Notes under the pieces: model-generated
Told to the model about the DNA's origin: nothing
Seen by the model: the letters and a program-made list of their open reading frames with translations, nothing else
Database searches by the model: none
Source: Caballeronia mineralivorans PML1(12)
Lineage (GTDB): Bacteria > Pseudomonadota > Gammaproteobacteria > Burkholderiales > Burkholderiaceae
Reading direction: 5' to 3'
Assembly (NCBI RefSeq): GCF_001028175.1
Contig: NZ_AEJF01000251.1
Location: 1 to 64,000, forward strand
Length of the DNA stretch: 64,000 nucleotides
Made by a program: the position numbers and the translations under genes
Shown: positions 25,152 through 34,567 of the stretch, piece by piece
How positions within the stretch are numbered: position 1 is the first letter of the stretch
Layout: each line of letters begins with the position of its first letter

Positions 25152-27365
25152 CTAGACCTTCAAACCTCTTAGCCGCAACGCGTTCGAGATGACGGAAGCT
25201 GAACTCAGACTCATCGCCAGCGCCGCGATCATTGGCGAAAGCAGCCATCCCGTGAGCGGATACAGCACACCCGCCGCCAAGGGTACGCCCAACAGGTTAT
25301 AGACAAAGGCAAATCCGAGGTTCTGCCGCATATTGGCGACGGTCGCATCGGACAGCGCACGAGCCCGCGCAATTCCGCGCAGATCGCCTTTCACCAAGGT
25401 CACTTGCGCGCTGTGCATCGCAACGTCAGTTCCGGTCCCCATGGCCACTCCAATATCGGCCGCTGCCAGTGCAGGGGCATCGTTGATGCCGTCTCCCGCC
25501 ATCGCCACCACTTTTCCGTCTCGCTGCAACTGCTTGACGAGAGCCAGCTTGTCGGCCGGGGTAACTGCGCCATGAAACTCGCTGATCCCGAGGCGCTTCG
25601 CGATCGCCCCTGCGGTGATAATTCCATCACCAGTCGCCATGACCACCCGGATTCCCGCATCTTCCAGTAGTGCCAGCGCCTCCGGAGTACTCGCCTTGAT
25701 CGGGTCAGACAAGGCAAGCAGACCTGCGAACTGTCCATCGACCGCCAGATACATGACGCTCGCGCCCTGCTGCCGAAAGTCGTCAGCCTGGAGAGCAAGG
25801 GTCTCTACATCGACACCTTCCTGCTGCATAAGGGCGGTATTGCCGAGCGCAAGCCGGCGGCCTCTGACAAGTCCCTGAACACCGATACCCGAACCCGATT
25901 CAAAGTTCTCCGCTTTGTCCAGCGGCAGGCTTCGCTCGCGCGCTGCGGTGACCAGAGAGGCGGCGAGTGGATGCTCGCTTCCCTGGTCGAGGCTCGCGGC
26001 CAGACGCAGCACCTCCGTGTCATCGAATGGCGCGACGCCGAGCGCGCGCTCGAAACTGGGACGCCCTTCGGTCAGGGTCCCGGTCTTGTCGACGACCAGC
26101 GTATCCATTCGCCGGAAATTCTCGATTGCTGCCGCATCTCGGAACAAAATTCCGCTCGTGGCTGCTTTACCGCTCGCCACCATGATCGACATCGGCGTCG
26201 CGAGACCCAAGGCACAGGGGCAGGCAATGATGAGCACCGCAACCGCGTTGATCAACCCATAGGCCCAGCCTGATTCGGGATCAAAAAAGCCCCAGCCGAA
26301 GAACGCGAGTACAGCGATCGCGACCACGCCGACGACGAATCCACCCGCCACCTTGTCGGCCATGCGCTGCATCGGCGCGCGGGTGCGCTGTGCCTGCGCC
26401 ACCATCTGTACGATCTGCGATAGTACGGTCTGCGAACCAACTTTTTCGGAACGCATGATCAGGCTACCAGAGGTGTTGAGGCTGGCGCCGATCACCTTGT
26501 CACCCACTCGCTTGGCTACAGGCAACGGCTCGCCCGTCATCATCGATTCGTCCACCGCGCTCGCGCCCTCTGTCACGACGCCGTCAACCGGCACCTTTTC
26601 GCCCGGGCGAACACGCAAAAGATCGCCGACATGCACGTCAGTAAGCGGGACATCTTCCTCCCCGCCCTCGCCGATCCGGCGGGCCGTCTTCGGCGCAAGA
26701 CCGAGCAGGGATTTGACCGCCGCCGACGTCTGCGAGCGTGCCTTCAATTCCATGATTTGCCCGAGCAACGTCAGAGAGATGATGGCCGCGGCTGCTTCGA
26801 AATACACACCAATGCGGCCATGCACGACAAACGAGCCAGGAAATATCTGCGGGGCGATCGTTGCCACCACGCTGTACACGAACGCCGCGCCGGTTCCAAG
26901 ACCGATGAGCGTCCACATGTTGGCGCTACGGTTCTTGAGTGACTGCGCGAATTTCACGAATATGGGCAGCCCGGCCCACAGGACTACGGGAGCAGACAAC
27001 GCGAGTTCTACCCAGCTCAGAGTTGCGGGCGCAAGCGAACGAAAGCGCTCGCTGAACATGGCGAACAGAACGGCAGCGATGGTAAATGGCAAAGTCCACC
27101 AGAACCGGCGTCGAAACAGTACCAACTCGGGATTTTCATCTTCATCCAGGCTCGGCATCACTGGCTCAAGAGCCATTCCGCACTTGGGACATGTCTCGGG
27201 GCTATCCCGGCGTATTTCCGGGTGCATCGGACAGGTATAGGTCGTACCGTCTATCGACGGTGGTGTTTGTCGCACGCCGTGAGAGCCGGCACTGTCCGGG
27301 TGCACTGCGCCGCTTGCGACTGTGGCCGCCGCGCCTGTTTTTGCACCGTGTTGATGTCCGTTCAT
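25152..27365 (-). CDS. copA: Copper/silver-translocating P1B-type ATPase
   Basis: 737 residues from the ATG at 27365, chosen for AAGGAGTGACAGG directly ahead; a start at 27410 is less likely. The N-terminus carries a heavy-metal-binding domain (YTCPMHPEI at about 43, CPKCGMALEP at about 59) instead of a CxxC HMA domain. Then come eight helices, the CPC metal site (IIACPCALGLATP), TGEPLPVAK, the phosphorylated DKTGTLTEGRP, SEHPLA, and GDGINDAPALAAADIG. This layout is that of CopA/SilP-type exporters of Cu(I)/Ag(I) from cytoplasm to periplasm. It is co-transcribed with the DUF2933 gene from a CueR-type promoter. Confidence 0.94.
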   Translation of the reverse strand: MNGHQHGAKTGAAATVASGAVHPDSAGSHGVRQTPPSIDGTTYTCPMHPEIRRDSPETCPKCGMALEPVMPSLDEDENPELVLFRRRFWWTLPFTIAAVLFAMFSERFRSLAPATLSWVELALSAPVVLWAGLPIFVKFAQSLKNRSANMWTLIGLGTGAAFVYSVVATIAPQIFPGSFVVHGRIGVYFEAAAAIISLTLLGQIMELKARSQTSAAVKSLLGLAPKTARRIGEGGEEDVPLTDVHVGDLLRVRPGEKVPVDGVVTEGASAVDESMMTGEPLPVAKRVGDKVIGASLNTSGSLIMRSEKVGSQTVLSQIVQMVAQAQRTRAPMQRMADKVAGGFVVGVVAIAVLAFFGWGFFDPESGWAYGLINAVAVLIIACPCALGLATPMSIMVASGKAATSGILFRDAAAIENFRRMDTLVVDKTGTLTEGRPSFERALGVAPFDDTEVLRLAASLDQGSEHPLAASLVTAARERSLPLDKAENFESGSGIGVQGLVRGRRLALGNTALMQQEGVDVETLALQADDFRQQGASVMYLAVDGQFAGLLALSDPIKASTPEALALLEDAGIRVVMATGDGIITAGAIAKRLGISEFHGAVTPADKLALVKQLQRDGKVVAMAGDGINDAPALAAADIGVAMGTGTDVAMHSAQVTLVKGDLRGIARARALSDATVANMRQNLGFAFVYNLLGVPLAAGVLYPLTGWLLSPMIAALAMSLSSASVISNALRLRGLKV

Positions 27366-27439
27366 TCCTGTCACTCCTTGCCGGGTATGTTGACCGCTGC
27401 ACTGCTTCATCCCATGTCTACCGTTCTAACCGCACGCGC

Positions 27440-27709
27440 CTAAGAAGCGTTGGTCTGCGACTCAGTAGTGGGTTCGACTGCCTTCCCGGTACTGATGCTC
27501 GCCGGCTGAGTGTTATCTCGATGCGAACTCATGCCCTTCATCATGAATATCATCGATAGCGAGCACAGCAGGAGCAGCAGGAGGAACGGCAGAAAAGGCC
27601 CTGCACTCAGTACCAGGCTGTGGAACTGTGGCAACGCGGCATTGGCGATGAAAAATGCTGCGAGCACGCCGGCGCCAGTGAAGAGCATAGTTTTAGTGTT
27701 GCATTTCAT
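27440..27709 (-). CDS. Small membrane protein, DUF2933-like (copy 1)
   Basis: 89 residues: short basic start, two hydrophobic segments (MLFTGAGVLAAFFIANAA and FLPFLLLLLLCSLSMIFM) around ALPQF, then MMKGM and a polar tail. A clear paralogue lies at 40220-40447 (MKCTKTML, AALPQF, CPLSMFFMMKGM). DUF2933 proteins are often found beside copper genes. It lies between the CueR-type promoter and copA, so it is the first gene of the copA operon. Role unknown. Confidence 0.78.
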   Translation of the reverse strand: MKCNTKTMLFTGAGVLAAFFIANAALPQFHSLVLSAGPFLPFLLLLLLCSLSMIFMMKGMSSHRDNTQPASISTGKAVEPTTESQTNAS

Positions 27710-27856
27710 GATTTGCTACCTCTTTTAAATTAAGTTGCTTCGCGTTCGCGAAGGTCGTCTCACCATCAAAGTGGATGCGTCAGAAAATCTCTGCGATCGG
27801 CTAACTGTGGCCTCCGACCGCTTACAGCAAACTGGAATGCGTTGGCCCATGAACAG

Positions 27857-27887
27857 AAGTTAGAGGTTCCAGCGACGGGAAGGTCAA
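27857..27887 (-). promoter_or_regulatory. CueR/MerR-type promoter of the copA operon
   Basis: Reading leftward: TTGACC (27887-27882), a 19-bp spacer with TTCC...GGAA symmetry, then TAACTT (27862-27857). The sequence is very close to the E. coli copA promoter pattern (TTGACCTTCCCC...GGAAGG...). The long spacer is the hallmark of MerR-family activation. Confidence 0.82.
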
Positions 27888-28540
27888 GGGGAAATTTTGA
27901 GTTTTTTTCGAGACCGCCCCGGCTTTCGCGATGACGTTTTCGATGTCGTGCGACAACCCTTGACGATGAGCGTCGTTGTCGTTGCGGTCGTAATCGCTAA
28001 TGGAGGCGTTGCGCCTCTTCTTGATGTCTTTCGCAACGGTGACGCGAACATGCGCTCTGTCTGGTTGACATGGATGACTCAAGTTCGCGAAAGAAGGCAC
28101 ACTCGCATTCGACGGGCCGGCCGTTGCCTGCCCGTCGAGATTGCCGCACTGGCGCTCAGGGACTATCGCTCGCTTTCCACGGCGTGCTCATGCGCTCTCT
28201 ATCGCAGCATGCCGCCGGCACGGTTCGCGACTTTATCGAAGCCCGCCTGCTGGATAATGAGCGTGGCTTGCGCAGAACGCCCCCGGCCCGGCAAACGGTC
28301 ACTATGGGATTTTTCTACGATCATCGGCAAGCGCTAAAAGCTTCGAGTGGATCGAACATAGCGAGAAGCGGCACGTCATACCCGCCGGGCGTGTGCAGTA
28401 CTTCGTCTATTGTCGCTGTCACAAGCCGCGCTGCGCGCAGTGGGATGGAGATCATTGGCCATACTCGACAAACTGCAAGTAATTTCAGCTTTTTGTGTCA
28501 ATCTCGTGCCTGTACGAACAAAGCTGAACCGATGAATCTA
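27888..28540. other. Intergenic region without a supported gene
   Basis: About 650 bases between the copA-operon promoter (leftward) and the dsbD promoter (rightward). Several medium open frames exist on the + strand, but none starts behind a ribosome site or resembles a known family. Probably remnant DNA. Confidence 0.3.
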
Positions 28541-28574
28541 TTCTTGACCTTCCCGCTCGCACAAGGTCAAGAAT
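28541..28574 (+). promoter_or_regulatory. CueR/MerR-type promoter upstream of dsbD
   Basis: TTCTTGACCTT (28541-28551) and AAGGTCAAGAA (28563-28573) form a perfect 11-bp inverted repeat with an 11-base centre. Within it, TTGACC (28544-28549), a 19-bp spacer and AAGAAT (28569-28574) make a MerR-type promoter directed right. The dsbD start is about 110 bases downstream. Confidence 0.8.
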
Positions 28575-28688
28575 GCGACGAGGTCGGCGAATCGGCCATC
28601 GTCGAACTACAGAAAAACGGGCTAGTCCGCGCGAACGCTTACAGGGTGACTACTTGGAGCCATTTTGACGCGCCAGAGGATGGGAGCA

Positions 28689-30581
28689 ATGACGCTCATC
28701 GACACGGGGCAGCTAGGTGCGCGACCGGACGCAAGCAGAGGGCCGACGCGCTGTGCCCGTTACAGCGCAAGCGCACGGGGCTGGCTCACGCGGATAGCGC
28801 TCGCGCTCCTCGTTGCGGTCGTCCCGCTTCTAGCGCAGGCGGTGACCGAATCCGACCTGTTACCACCCGAACAGGCCTTCCCGCTGACAGTCAGTCTCAG
28901 CACACCGCAGCAAATTACGCTCGATTTCGGTACGCGCTCCGGTTACTACCTGTATCGAGACCGTTTTAACTTCTCTGTGGATGGTGTTCCGGTTAAGCCG
29001 GTCGACTTGCCGCCGGGCGAAGAGAAAGATGATCCAACCTTCGGCAAGGTCTTCGTCTATCACGGTCCCGTGTCGCTGCGTCTGGCGTTACCTCGTCCCG
29101 TTACGACCGGCGTCGTGCTGTCAGTGACCTCTCAAGGCTGCGCGGATCTAGGTGTCTGCTACCCGCCGTTCACCCGTACCTATCGCGTTGCAGCCGCTGG
29201 CAAGGTGTCGGACATCACGCACGCTCCAGACGAAGCTCGTGTCTCCAATGCTGACGTCAGCTCGCCAGCGAACGCGCGCACACTGTTCGGGATGACACTG
29301 CCGACGTCCGCCGGCCTCAGCGTCGCTGAGTTGTTCGGCTTTTTGCTTGCGGGCCTGTTGATCGCGGGGACGGCGTGCATGTATCCGCTCATTCCGATCG
29401 TCACGGCGGTTGTGTTGGGTGGCGAAATCCACGGTGCTCGGCCGCATTTTTGGTACGCTTTTGCGCTCACCTTTGCCTACGTTCAGGGACTGGCGCTGAC
29501 CTACGCATTGGCGGGCAGCATCGCAGCGTTCTTCGGCATCCAGTTGGTGATGTTCATGCAGCGACCGTGGATCCTGGCCAGCTTCGGCGTGCTCATGGTG
29601 ATCTTCGCGCTCGGGATGTTCGGCGTGTTCAGGCTGCAATTGCCCTCGCGCTGGCAAACGGGCGTGGCTAGCTGGAGCCAGCGACTGCCTGGTGGACGTA
29701 TCCTTCCCGTCTTCCTGATGGGCGCCCTGTCCGCGCTGCTCGTTGGTCCCTGTTCGACGCCGGCGCTCGCGGGCGCGTTGCTGTACATCTCGCGAAGCGG
29801 TGATCTGCTTTCCGGGGCGCTGGCACTTTATGTGATGGCCATCGGCATGGGAATTCCGTTGCTGATCATTGGCACGTTTGGCGCGCAGGTCCTGCCACGG
29901 ACAGGCAAGTGGATGCGTGCCGCGCAGAACACGCTGGGCGTGATGCTACTGGTGGCCGCCCTTTGGTTCGCGTACTCGTTGCTGCCATCGTGGTTGCTGA
30001 TGGTGCTGGTGGCCGTGCTCCTCGTAGCGTGCGGCATGATGTTTCGCGCGATCGATCCGTTGCCGCCGGATGTCCGTGGCAATGCACGGGTGGGCAAGGC
30101 GCTGGGTGTGCTCCTCGTCGCTGCCGGTATTGCCGAACTGCTCGGTGCTCTGTCCGGTAACGACGATTTGCTGCAGCCGCTCAAGCGCGTGTCAAAAGGG
30201 ACAGTATCCGTCGCGGAAATACCCTCGCGTTTTCAGCCGGTGCGTACCGTCGCGGAACTGGACGATGCACTGAATCAGGCGCATGGTCAGCCCGTCATGG
30301 TGGATTTTTATGCGGACTGGTGCCTCTCCTGCAAGGAACTGGAACGCTTTACGTTCGCCGATACTCGAGTCGCGGCTGAATTGGCACACTGGAAGCTGCT
30401 GCGCATCGACGTCACTCGAAACACGCCCGAGGATGCTGCGCTGCTAAAGCGCTATGGATTGTTCGGACCGCCCGCATTGATTTTCTATGACCGCGGCGGT
30501 CAGCAACAAACTGCGGCGGAACTGGTGGGATTCGTTGGCGCGGATACGTTCCTCGCGCACCTGCAGCGGTGGGACCACTGA
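28689..30581 (+). CDS. dsbD: Thiol:disulfide interchange protein DsbD
   Basis: 630 residues from the ATG at 28689 (GGGAGCA upstream); frames from 28665 or 28680 are less likely. All three modules are present. The periplasmic N-terminal domain has the pair in GCADLGVCYPPF. The membrane domain of eight helices has cysteines in GTACMYPLIP and GPCSTPALAG. The C-terminal thioredoxin domain has YADWCLSCKELE. It passes electrons from cytoplasmic thioredoxin to periplasmic cysteines, useful when copper misoxidises them; the CueR-type promoter ahead fits that role. Confidence 0.93.
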   Translation: MTLIDTGQLGARPDASRGPTRCARYSASARGWLTRIALALLVAVVPLLAQAVTESDLLPPEQAFPLTVSLSTPQQITLDFGTRSGYYLYRDRFNFSVDGVPVKPVDLPPGEEKDDPTFGKVFVYHGPVSLRLALPRPVTTGVVLSVTSQGCADLGVCYPPFTRTYRVAAAGKVSDITHAPDEARVSNADVSSPANARTLFGMTLPTSAGLSVAELFGFLLAGLLIAGTACMYPLIPIVTAVVLGGEIHGARPHFWYAFALTFAYVQGLALTYALAGSIAAFFGIQLVMFMQRPWILASFGVLMVIFALGMFGVFRLQLPSRWQTGVASWSQRLPGGRILPVFLMGALSALLVGPCSTPALAGALLYISRSGDLLSGALALYVMAIGMGIPLLIIGTFGAQVLPRTGKWMRAAQNTLGVMLLVAALWFAYSLLPSWLLMVLVAVLLVACGMMFRAIDPLPPDVRGNARVGKALGVLLVAAGIAELLGALSGNDDLLQPLKRVSKGTVSVAEIPSRFQPVRTVAELDDALNQAHGQPVMVDFYADWCLSCKELERFTFADTRVAAELAHWKLLRIDVTRNTPEDAALLKRYGLFGPPALIFYDRGGQQQTAAELVGFVGADTFLAHLQRWDH

Positions 30582-30680
30582 CGGGGACGTTCACCGGGAT
30601 CTTGCGCGTCCTCTTATCGATGTAAATACTGACAGAGTGGGACGTGGCATCCCCGTCTGGCAGCGCCTATACTAAAAATC

Positions 30681-31043
30681 ATGAAATTGCTGACCAAACT
30701 GATTGCCTGCTTTCTGATCGCGTGGTTGCCGATACTCGGTTACCCCGCGCAGGCGTCGCTTTGTTCGGCGATGGCGCCAGCCGTTTCTCCATCACACGAA
30801 AGCCCGGTGTCCATGACCGACATGGGCGATCATGCCGATCGCACAAAAGCACCCGTCGTGAAGACGCAGGCGGGTGGTCATTGCAGCATGGGCAGTCACT
30901 CGTGCAGCATGCCGTGGGTTCTCGTTCCCTCCCTTCATGTCACGGTAGCAATCACCTCGTTGCCTGTCTACCGGCCCATGAGTCACGTTCTCATTGCGCA
31001 GTTCATCCCCGAGCCGCCGCAGCGCCCACCAGAAGCGCTTTAA
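30681..31043 (+). CDS. Small secreted His/Met/Cys-containing protein, family A (copy 1)
   Basis: 120 residues, unknown function. A signal sequence (KLIACFLIAWLPILGYPAQA) leads to a His/Met/Cys-rich middle (GGHCSMGSHSCSM). The C-terminus reads QFIPEPPQRPP. The protein at 40963-41334 shares the same frame of features (CFLIAWLPLTGFATQA and QFIPDLPQRPP). A TATACT at 30668-30673 lies so close to the ATG that the transcript may be leaderless. Probably a periplasmic copper-binding or copper-stress protein. Confidence 0.75.
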   Translation: MKLLTKLIACFLIAWLPILGYPAQASLCSAMAPAVSPSHESPVSMTDMGDHADRTKAPVVKTQAGGHCSMGSHSCSMPWVLVPSLHVTVAITSLPVYRPMSHVLIAQFIPEPPQRPPEAL

Positions 31044-31301
31044 TCCCTCTCCGTTAGTCCCATCTTAGACACGTTCAAGGACGATGCGCACGCGCGTCAG
31101 GAGAACTGTCGCCGGGTAAAAACATGCGTCGCTTCCGATTGGCCTCAGTGTTCCTGTCGATGGTGCTGACGATGCGATCAATGAAGCGGATGGATGAATC
31201 CGCAGCCGTTCGCGCCCGCCGGCGAAACAGGAGTTGCCTGTGCCAGTAGAACGATGCCGCGCGTTAGCCCGTGGCACCGAACAGATTGGATGGAGACTGA
31301 C

Positions 31302-31427
31302 GTGAGCGATCGTTCCTAGATTCTGAAAGCCATCGTGATCGTGCTAGCCATAGTCGGACTCGTCACCGTACTGGGCGTGGCAGGGATGGCAATGATGCAC
31401 GTCGGCATGATGCGTGGCATGCGGTAG
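31302..31427 (+). pseudogene. Tiny Met/His-rich membrane protein with in-frame amber codon
   Basis: A 41-codon frame from a GTG at 31302 (VSDRS*ILKAIVIV...) with TAG at codon 6 (31317-31319). After the stop it encodes one hydrophobic helix and MAMMHVGMMRGMR. An internal GTG at 31335 or 31341 could start a shorter protein. GGATGGAGACTGAC precedes the first GTG. Either a broken small protein or one starting further in. Confidence 0.45.
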
Positions 31428-31484
31428 TGCCATGCCGCGATACGCGCCTGGTGATGATCCTCACCCGGCCAAGGAGACTTCTCG

Positions 31485-32048
31485 ATGACAGATAGGCAAC
31501 CAGACAAAAAACTTTCGAAAGACCGCGCCACACGTGCACGGCCTCGTAGCCCGCGATTGAACTTGTCGAGGCGACGCTTGCTTTGGGTGTTGCCGGTGGC
31601 GCTATCCGCGGGCGTAGTGTCAATAGCGGCGGAAATCATGTTATCAAAGACCGGGGCGGTGGGAGACAAGGCACCGTTACCGGGCACAGCCAACACTGCA
31701 TGGCGTATCGGTATGCTGCGCGCCAACGGTCTGCGCATTGTTCCGACTGGACACACCGATGCCTCGCACGTGCTGAACCCCGAGCAGTTCTCGGACGCCG
31801 CGACCCGGCACGCGTATTGGGTAGCCACGCAAATTCCGGCAACCCTGAACCAGTTGTATTGCTGGTGCGGCTGTGAGAATCGCGGTGAGCATCGCTCCAA
31901 TTTGCAATGCTTCGAAGACCAGATGGCAGTCACGTGCCCCGTTTGTCAGGGTACGGCGGAGATCGCCTATCGGATGATGCGTCAGGGTATCAAAGATCCG
32001 GGCAAGATCCAGGCTGCGGTCGATGCAAAGTGGCAGCCGAAGGGTTGA
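31485..32048 (+). CDS. CYCXC-family protein with N-terminal membrane anchor
   Basis: 187 residues. A basic RR-containing stretch and one helix (LLWVLPVALSAGVVSIAAEI) anchor it; the C-terminal half has LYCWCGCENRGEHRSNLQC and TCPVCQGTAEIA. The C-W-C-G-C pattern followed by two further cysteine groups is that of the PCYCGC/CYCXC proteins found near metal and thiol systems. CCAAGGAGACTTCTCG precedes the ATG. It sits between dsbD and the multicopper oxidase, so a periplasmic copper or disulfide role is likely. Confidence 0.78.
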   Translation: MTDRQPDKKLSKDRATRARPRSPRLNLSRRRLLWVLPVALSAGVVSIAAEIMLSKTGAVGDKAPLPGTANTAWRIGMLRANGLRIVPTGHTDASHVLNPEQFSDAATRHAYWVATQIPATLNQLYCWCGCENRGEHRSNLQCFEDQMAVTCPVCQGTAEIAYRMMRQGIKDPGKIQAAVDAKWQPKG

Positions 32049-32130
32049 TGGTGCCATGCATCCGTGGGGAGGTGACGGCACCAATCCGCGGCTCAAGCAA
32101 GACAAGGATGGCTTGTTGTGGAGGTGACGA

Positions 32131-33741
32131 ATGCCGGATATCAAGAACCCAAAACGTCGCACGCTCCTGCGCGCCTCGCTGACGTCGGCATTGCTCGCGA
32201 GTGCAGGCTGGCCACCTGCGTCGCGTCCCGTTTCGGTGCAATCAGATTCCACTCATACGCCATTCGCCCCTGAGCTCGAAGTCGAGTTGCGCGCAAAGAA
32301 AGATCAACTCGCGATCTGGCCGGGATCGGCTACACACGTGTGGCGCTACGACGGAAAAGTCACCCAGGGCGACGCCGGCGCGCTCGTCTTTCTGTCCGAT
32401 GGATACGTGCCGGTATTGCGTGTGCGGCGCGGACAAAAAGTGCGGATCGATTTCATCAACGAATTGCCTGAGCCGACCATCATCCATTGGCACGGTCTGC
32501 TCATGCCGGCCGCGATGGACGGCCATCCGCGCAATGCGATTTCGCCCGGGCAGCATTTCCGATATGAATTCGAGGTCCAGAACCGCGCCGGAACGTACTG
32601 GTTCCACGCGCATCCGGACGGTCGCACCGGCGCACAGATCTACTTTGGACAGGCCGGTTTCCTGATCGTCGGCGATGAGGAGGAAGCTGCGCTCAAACTG
32701 CCTGAGGGCGCTTACGACGTGCCGCTCATGATCCAGGACCGGAAGGTGAACGGCGACAACCAGTTCGCTTATCTGTCACAACCAGCAGGCGGGATGATGG
32801 GGCGTGGGGGGATGATGAAAAGCGCAATGATGGGCAACGGCGGCATGGGCGACATGATGGCGCAGATGATGGGTTTTCTCGGTGACCAGATTCTCGTCAA
32901 TGGACGGCCCGACTTCGTGCTGCCGGTAGCAACCCGCGCCTATCGCCTGCGCCTGCTTAACGCGTCTAACGCGCGCATCTATAAGCTCGCATGGAACGAC
33001 GGCTCGCCATTGACCGTGATCGGGACCGATGGCGGACTCGTCGAAACACCACTACTACGGCGGTACGTGACGCTCGCGCCGGCCGAGCGGATCGACGTGT
33101 GGGCGGACTTCAGCCACCAACCACCAGGGACCAAGATGACGCTGGAGAGCCGCGAGTTCGCGGGCGACGTCGCCATGGGCGGGATGATGGGGAACACCGA
33201 GTTGCCGATGGGCGCGCGTTTCCCCGTGTTGAACGTCAGGGTCACGCAGCACTCGGATGCGAGCAACATCCTGCCGATGCACCTGGGCCGGGTGCCAGCG
33301 GTACGTCCCCAAGAGGCGGTCAATTTCTCACGGCCACGTGTGTTCAGTATCACAATGGGCATGATGACATGGGGCATCGATGGGCGCCGTTTCGAAATGG
33401 ATAGCGTCACGGCGTCGGAAACCGTGAGGCGCGAGACCACCGAAATCTGGGAGTTTCGCAACGAGGCATCGATGATGCTGATGGCGCACTCAATGCACGT
33501 ACATGGCGTGCAGTTTCGCGTACTAAAGCGGTCGGTTGCCACGGAATTTTCTAGTGCACGCGACTCGGTTGCGGGTGGATATGTCGATGAGGGATGGAAG
33601 GACACCGTACTCATTGTGCCGGGCGAGCGAATCCGCTTGCTGATTCGCTTCGGAGGATACACCGGGACGTTCCTCTACCACTGTCACATGCTCGAGCACG
33701 AGGACTCGGGATTAATGCGCAACTATCTGATTCGGGCCTAG
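32131..33741 (+). CDS. Multicopper oxidase (CueO/CopA-like), TAT-exported
   Basis: 536 residues. The N-terminus KRRTLLRAS is a twin-arginine signal. Copper-site motifs in order: HWHG (119-122), FHAHPD (158-163), HSMHVHG and LYHCHMLEHEDSGLM near the end, giving type 1, 2 and 3 coppers with Met as axial ligand. A Met-rich insert (about 221-248, many GGMM/MMG units) resembles the Cu(I)-binding loop of CueO. It oxidises Cu(I) to Cu(II) in the periplasm. Confidence 0.93.
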   Translation: MPDIKNPKRRTLLRASLTSALLASAGWPPASRPVSVQSDSTHTPFAPELEVELRAKKDQLAIWPGSATHVWRYDGKVTQGDAGALVFLSDGYVPVLRVRRGQKVRIDFINELPEPTIIHWHGLLMPAAMDGHPRNAISPGQHFRYEFEVQNRAGTYWFHAHPDGRTGAQIYFGQAGFLIVGDEEEAALKLPEGAYDVPLMIQDRKVNGDNQFAYLSQPAGGMMGRGGMMKSAMMGNGGMGDMMAQMMGFLGDQILVNGRPDFVLPVATRAYRLRLLNASNARIYKLAWNDGSPLTVIGTDGGLVETPLLRRYVTLAPAERIDVWADFSHQPPGTKMTLESREFAGDVAMGGMMGNTELPMGARFPVLNVRVTQHSDASNILPMHLGRVPAVRPQEAVNFSRPRVFSITMGMMTWGIDGRRFEMDSVTASETVRRETTEIWEFRNEASMMLMAHSMHVHGVQFRVLKRSVATEFSSARDSVAGGYVDEGWKDTVLIVPGERIRLLIRFGGYTGTFLYHCHMLEHEDSGLMRNYLIRA

Positions 33742-33817
33742 TAGGGTTTTTCAAGACTTGGAGACAATCAGGCCAGGCTTCGCGAGCGCGAGGCGGCCAG
33801 TGAAAAGGAGAACAACC

Positions 33818-34129
33818 ATGAAATTTTCTCGCCGCAGTTTTATGCTCGTCACCGCTGGTTTGGCCTCGTCGCTGATCTTGGAGCGCAACGTGGCAGCGCA
33901 AACCGGGCCGGTGCTGGAATCCGACGCGAACGCCCAGGCGCTCGGGTACAAGACGGATGCCAGCAAGGTCGATCACGCCAAGTACGCCAACTATCAGGTG
34001 GGGCAAGCCTGTGCGAATTGTCAGTTTTTCCAGGGAAAAGCCGGCGACGCAACGGCTCCTTGCACGATCTTTGCCGGCAAGCAGGTCAATGCAAAGGGCT
34101 GGTGTAGCGCCTACGTCAAAAAGGCGTGA
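33818..34129 (+). CDS. High-potential iron-sulfur protein (HiPIP), TAT-exported
   Basis: 103 residues from the ATG at 33818 (AAAAGGAGAACAACC ahead). SRRSFMLVTAG is a TAT-type signal. The mature part has the four ligands of a [4Fe-4S] HiPIP in QACANCQFF, TAPCTIF and KGWCSAY. Periplasmic electron carrier. It is paired with the PII-like gene 30 bp downstream, and the same pair occurs as a decayed duplicate at 24337-24788. Confidence 0.92.
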   Translation: MKFSRRSFMLVTAGLASSLILERNVAAQTGPVLESDANAQALGYKTDASKVDHAKYANYQVGQACANCQFFQGKAGDATAPCTIFAGKQVNAKGWCSAYVKKA

Positions 34130-34159
34130 AACGATTCAACCGAACATAAGGAGATCATC

Positions 34160-34477
34160 ATGGAATCGCAATGCGTAGTCGCGATTATCCGACCGGATGT
34201 GCTTGCGAGTCTTAGGAAAGCGTTGCACGCGATCCATACGCACGGCGTCACGATCAGCAAAGTAAGAGGCTTTGGCGCACACCTGAATCCGTATGCGGAT
34301 GACGAAGCTATCGGGCACCTAAAAATCGAGATCTTCGTTCGCACGGCCGATGTCGATACGCTGGTCGCTGCAATCATGAAGGTCGCGCATGTGGGTGCAC
34401 CGGGCGACGGCGTGATCGCCGTGCTGCCAGTTTCACATTTCTACAGCGTCCACACCATGACCGAAGTGCTGCCGTAG
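34160..34477 (+). CDS. PII-like signalling protein of metal-resistance clusters
   Basis: 105 residues: MESQCVVAIIRPDVL, a T-loop region around VRGFGAHLNPYADDEA, HLKIEIFVRTADVD, and HVGAPGDGVIAVLPV at the B-loop position. It has the PII fold, but the conserved lysine of the GDGK loop is Val and the T-loop tyrosine is absent. It agrees with the PII group (PII-NG) described beside CusA-type efflux genes. The ligand may be a nucleotide or metal; inferred to tune export or electron flow. Confidence 0.83.
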   Translation: MESQCVVAIIRPDVLASLRKALHAIHTHGVTISKVRGFGAHLNPYADDEAIGHLKIEIFVRTADVDTLVAAIMKVAHVGAPGDGVIAVLPVSHFYSVHTMTEVLP

Positions 34478-34567
34478 TCGTGTCAAACGCGATCTGTCAG
34501 CTGCGGTCTCAAGGGCGGCGGCACTTACCGTAGTAGGCGTCGCCGCGTCCTTGGCGCCTACCGATGG

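Noticed and set aside
26353..27240. 295-codon + strand frame
   Set aside because: Antisense to copA; no domain.
28070..28969. 299-codon + strand frame before dsbD
   Set aside because: Runs through the dsbD promoter and into dsbD in another frame; no recognisable protein.
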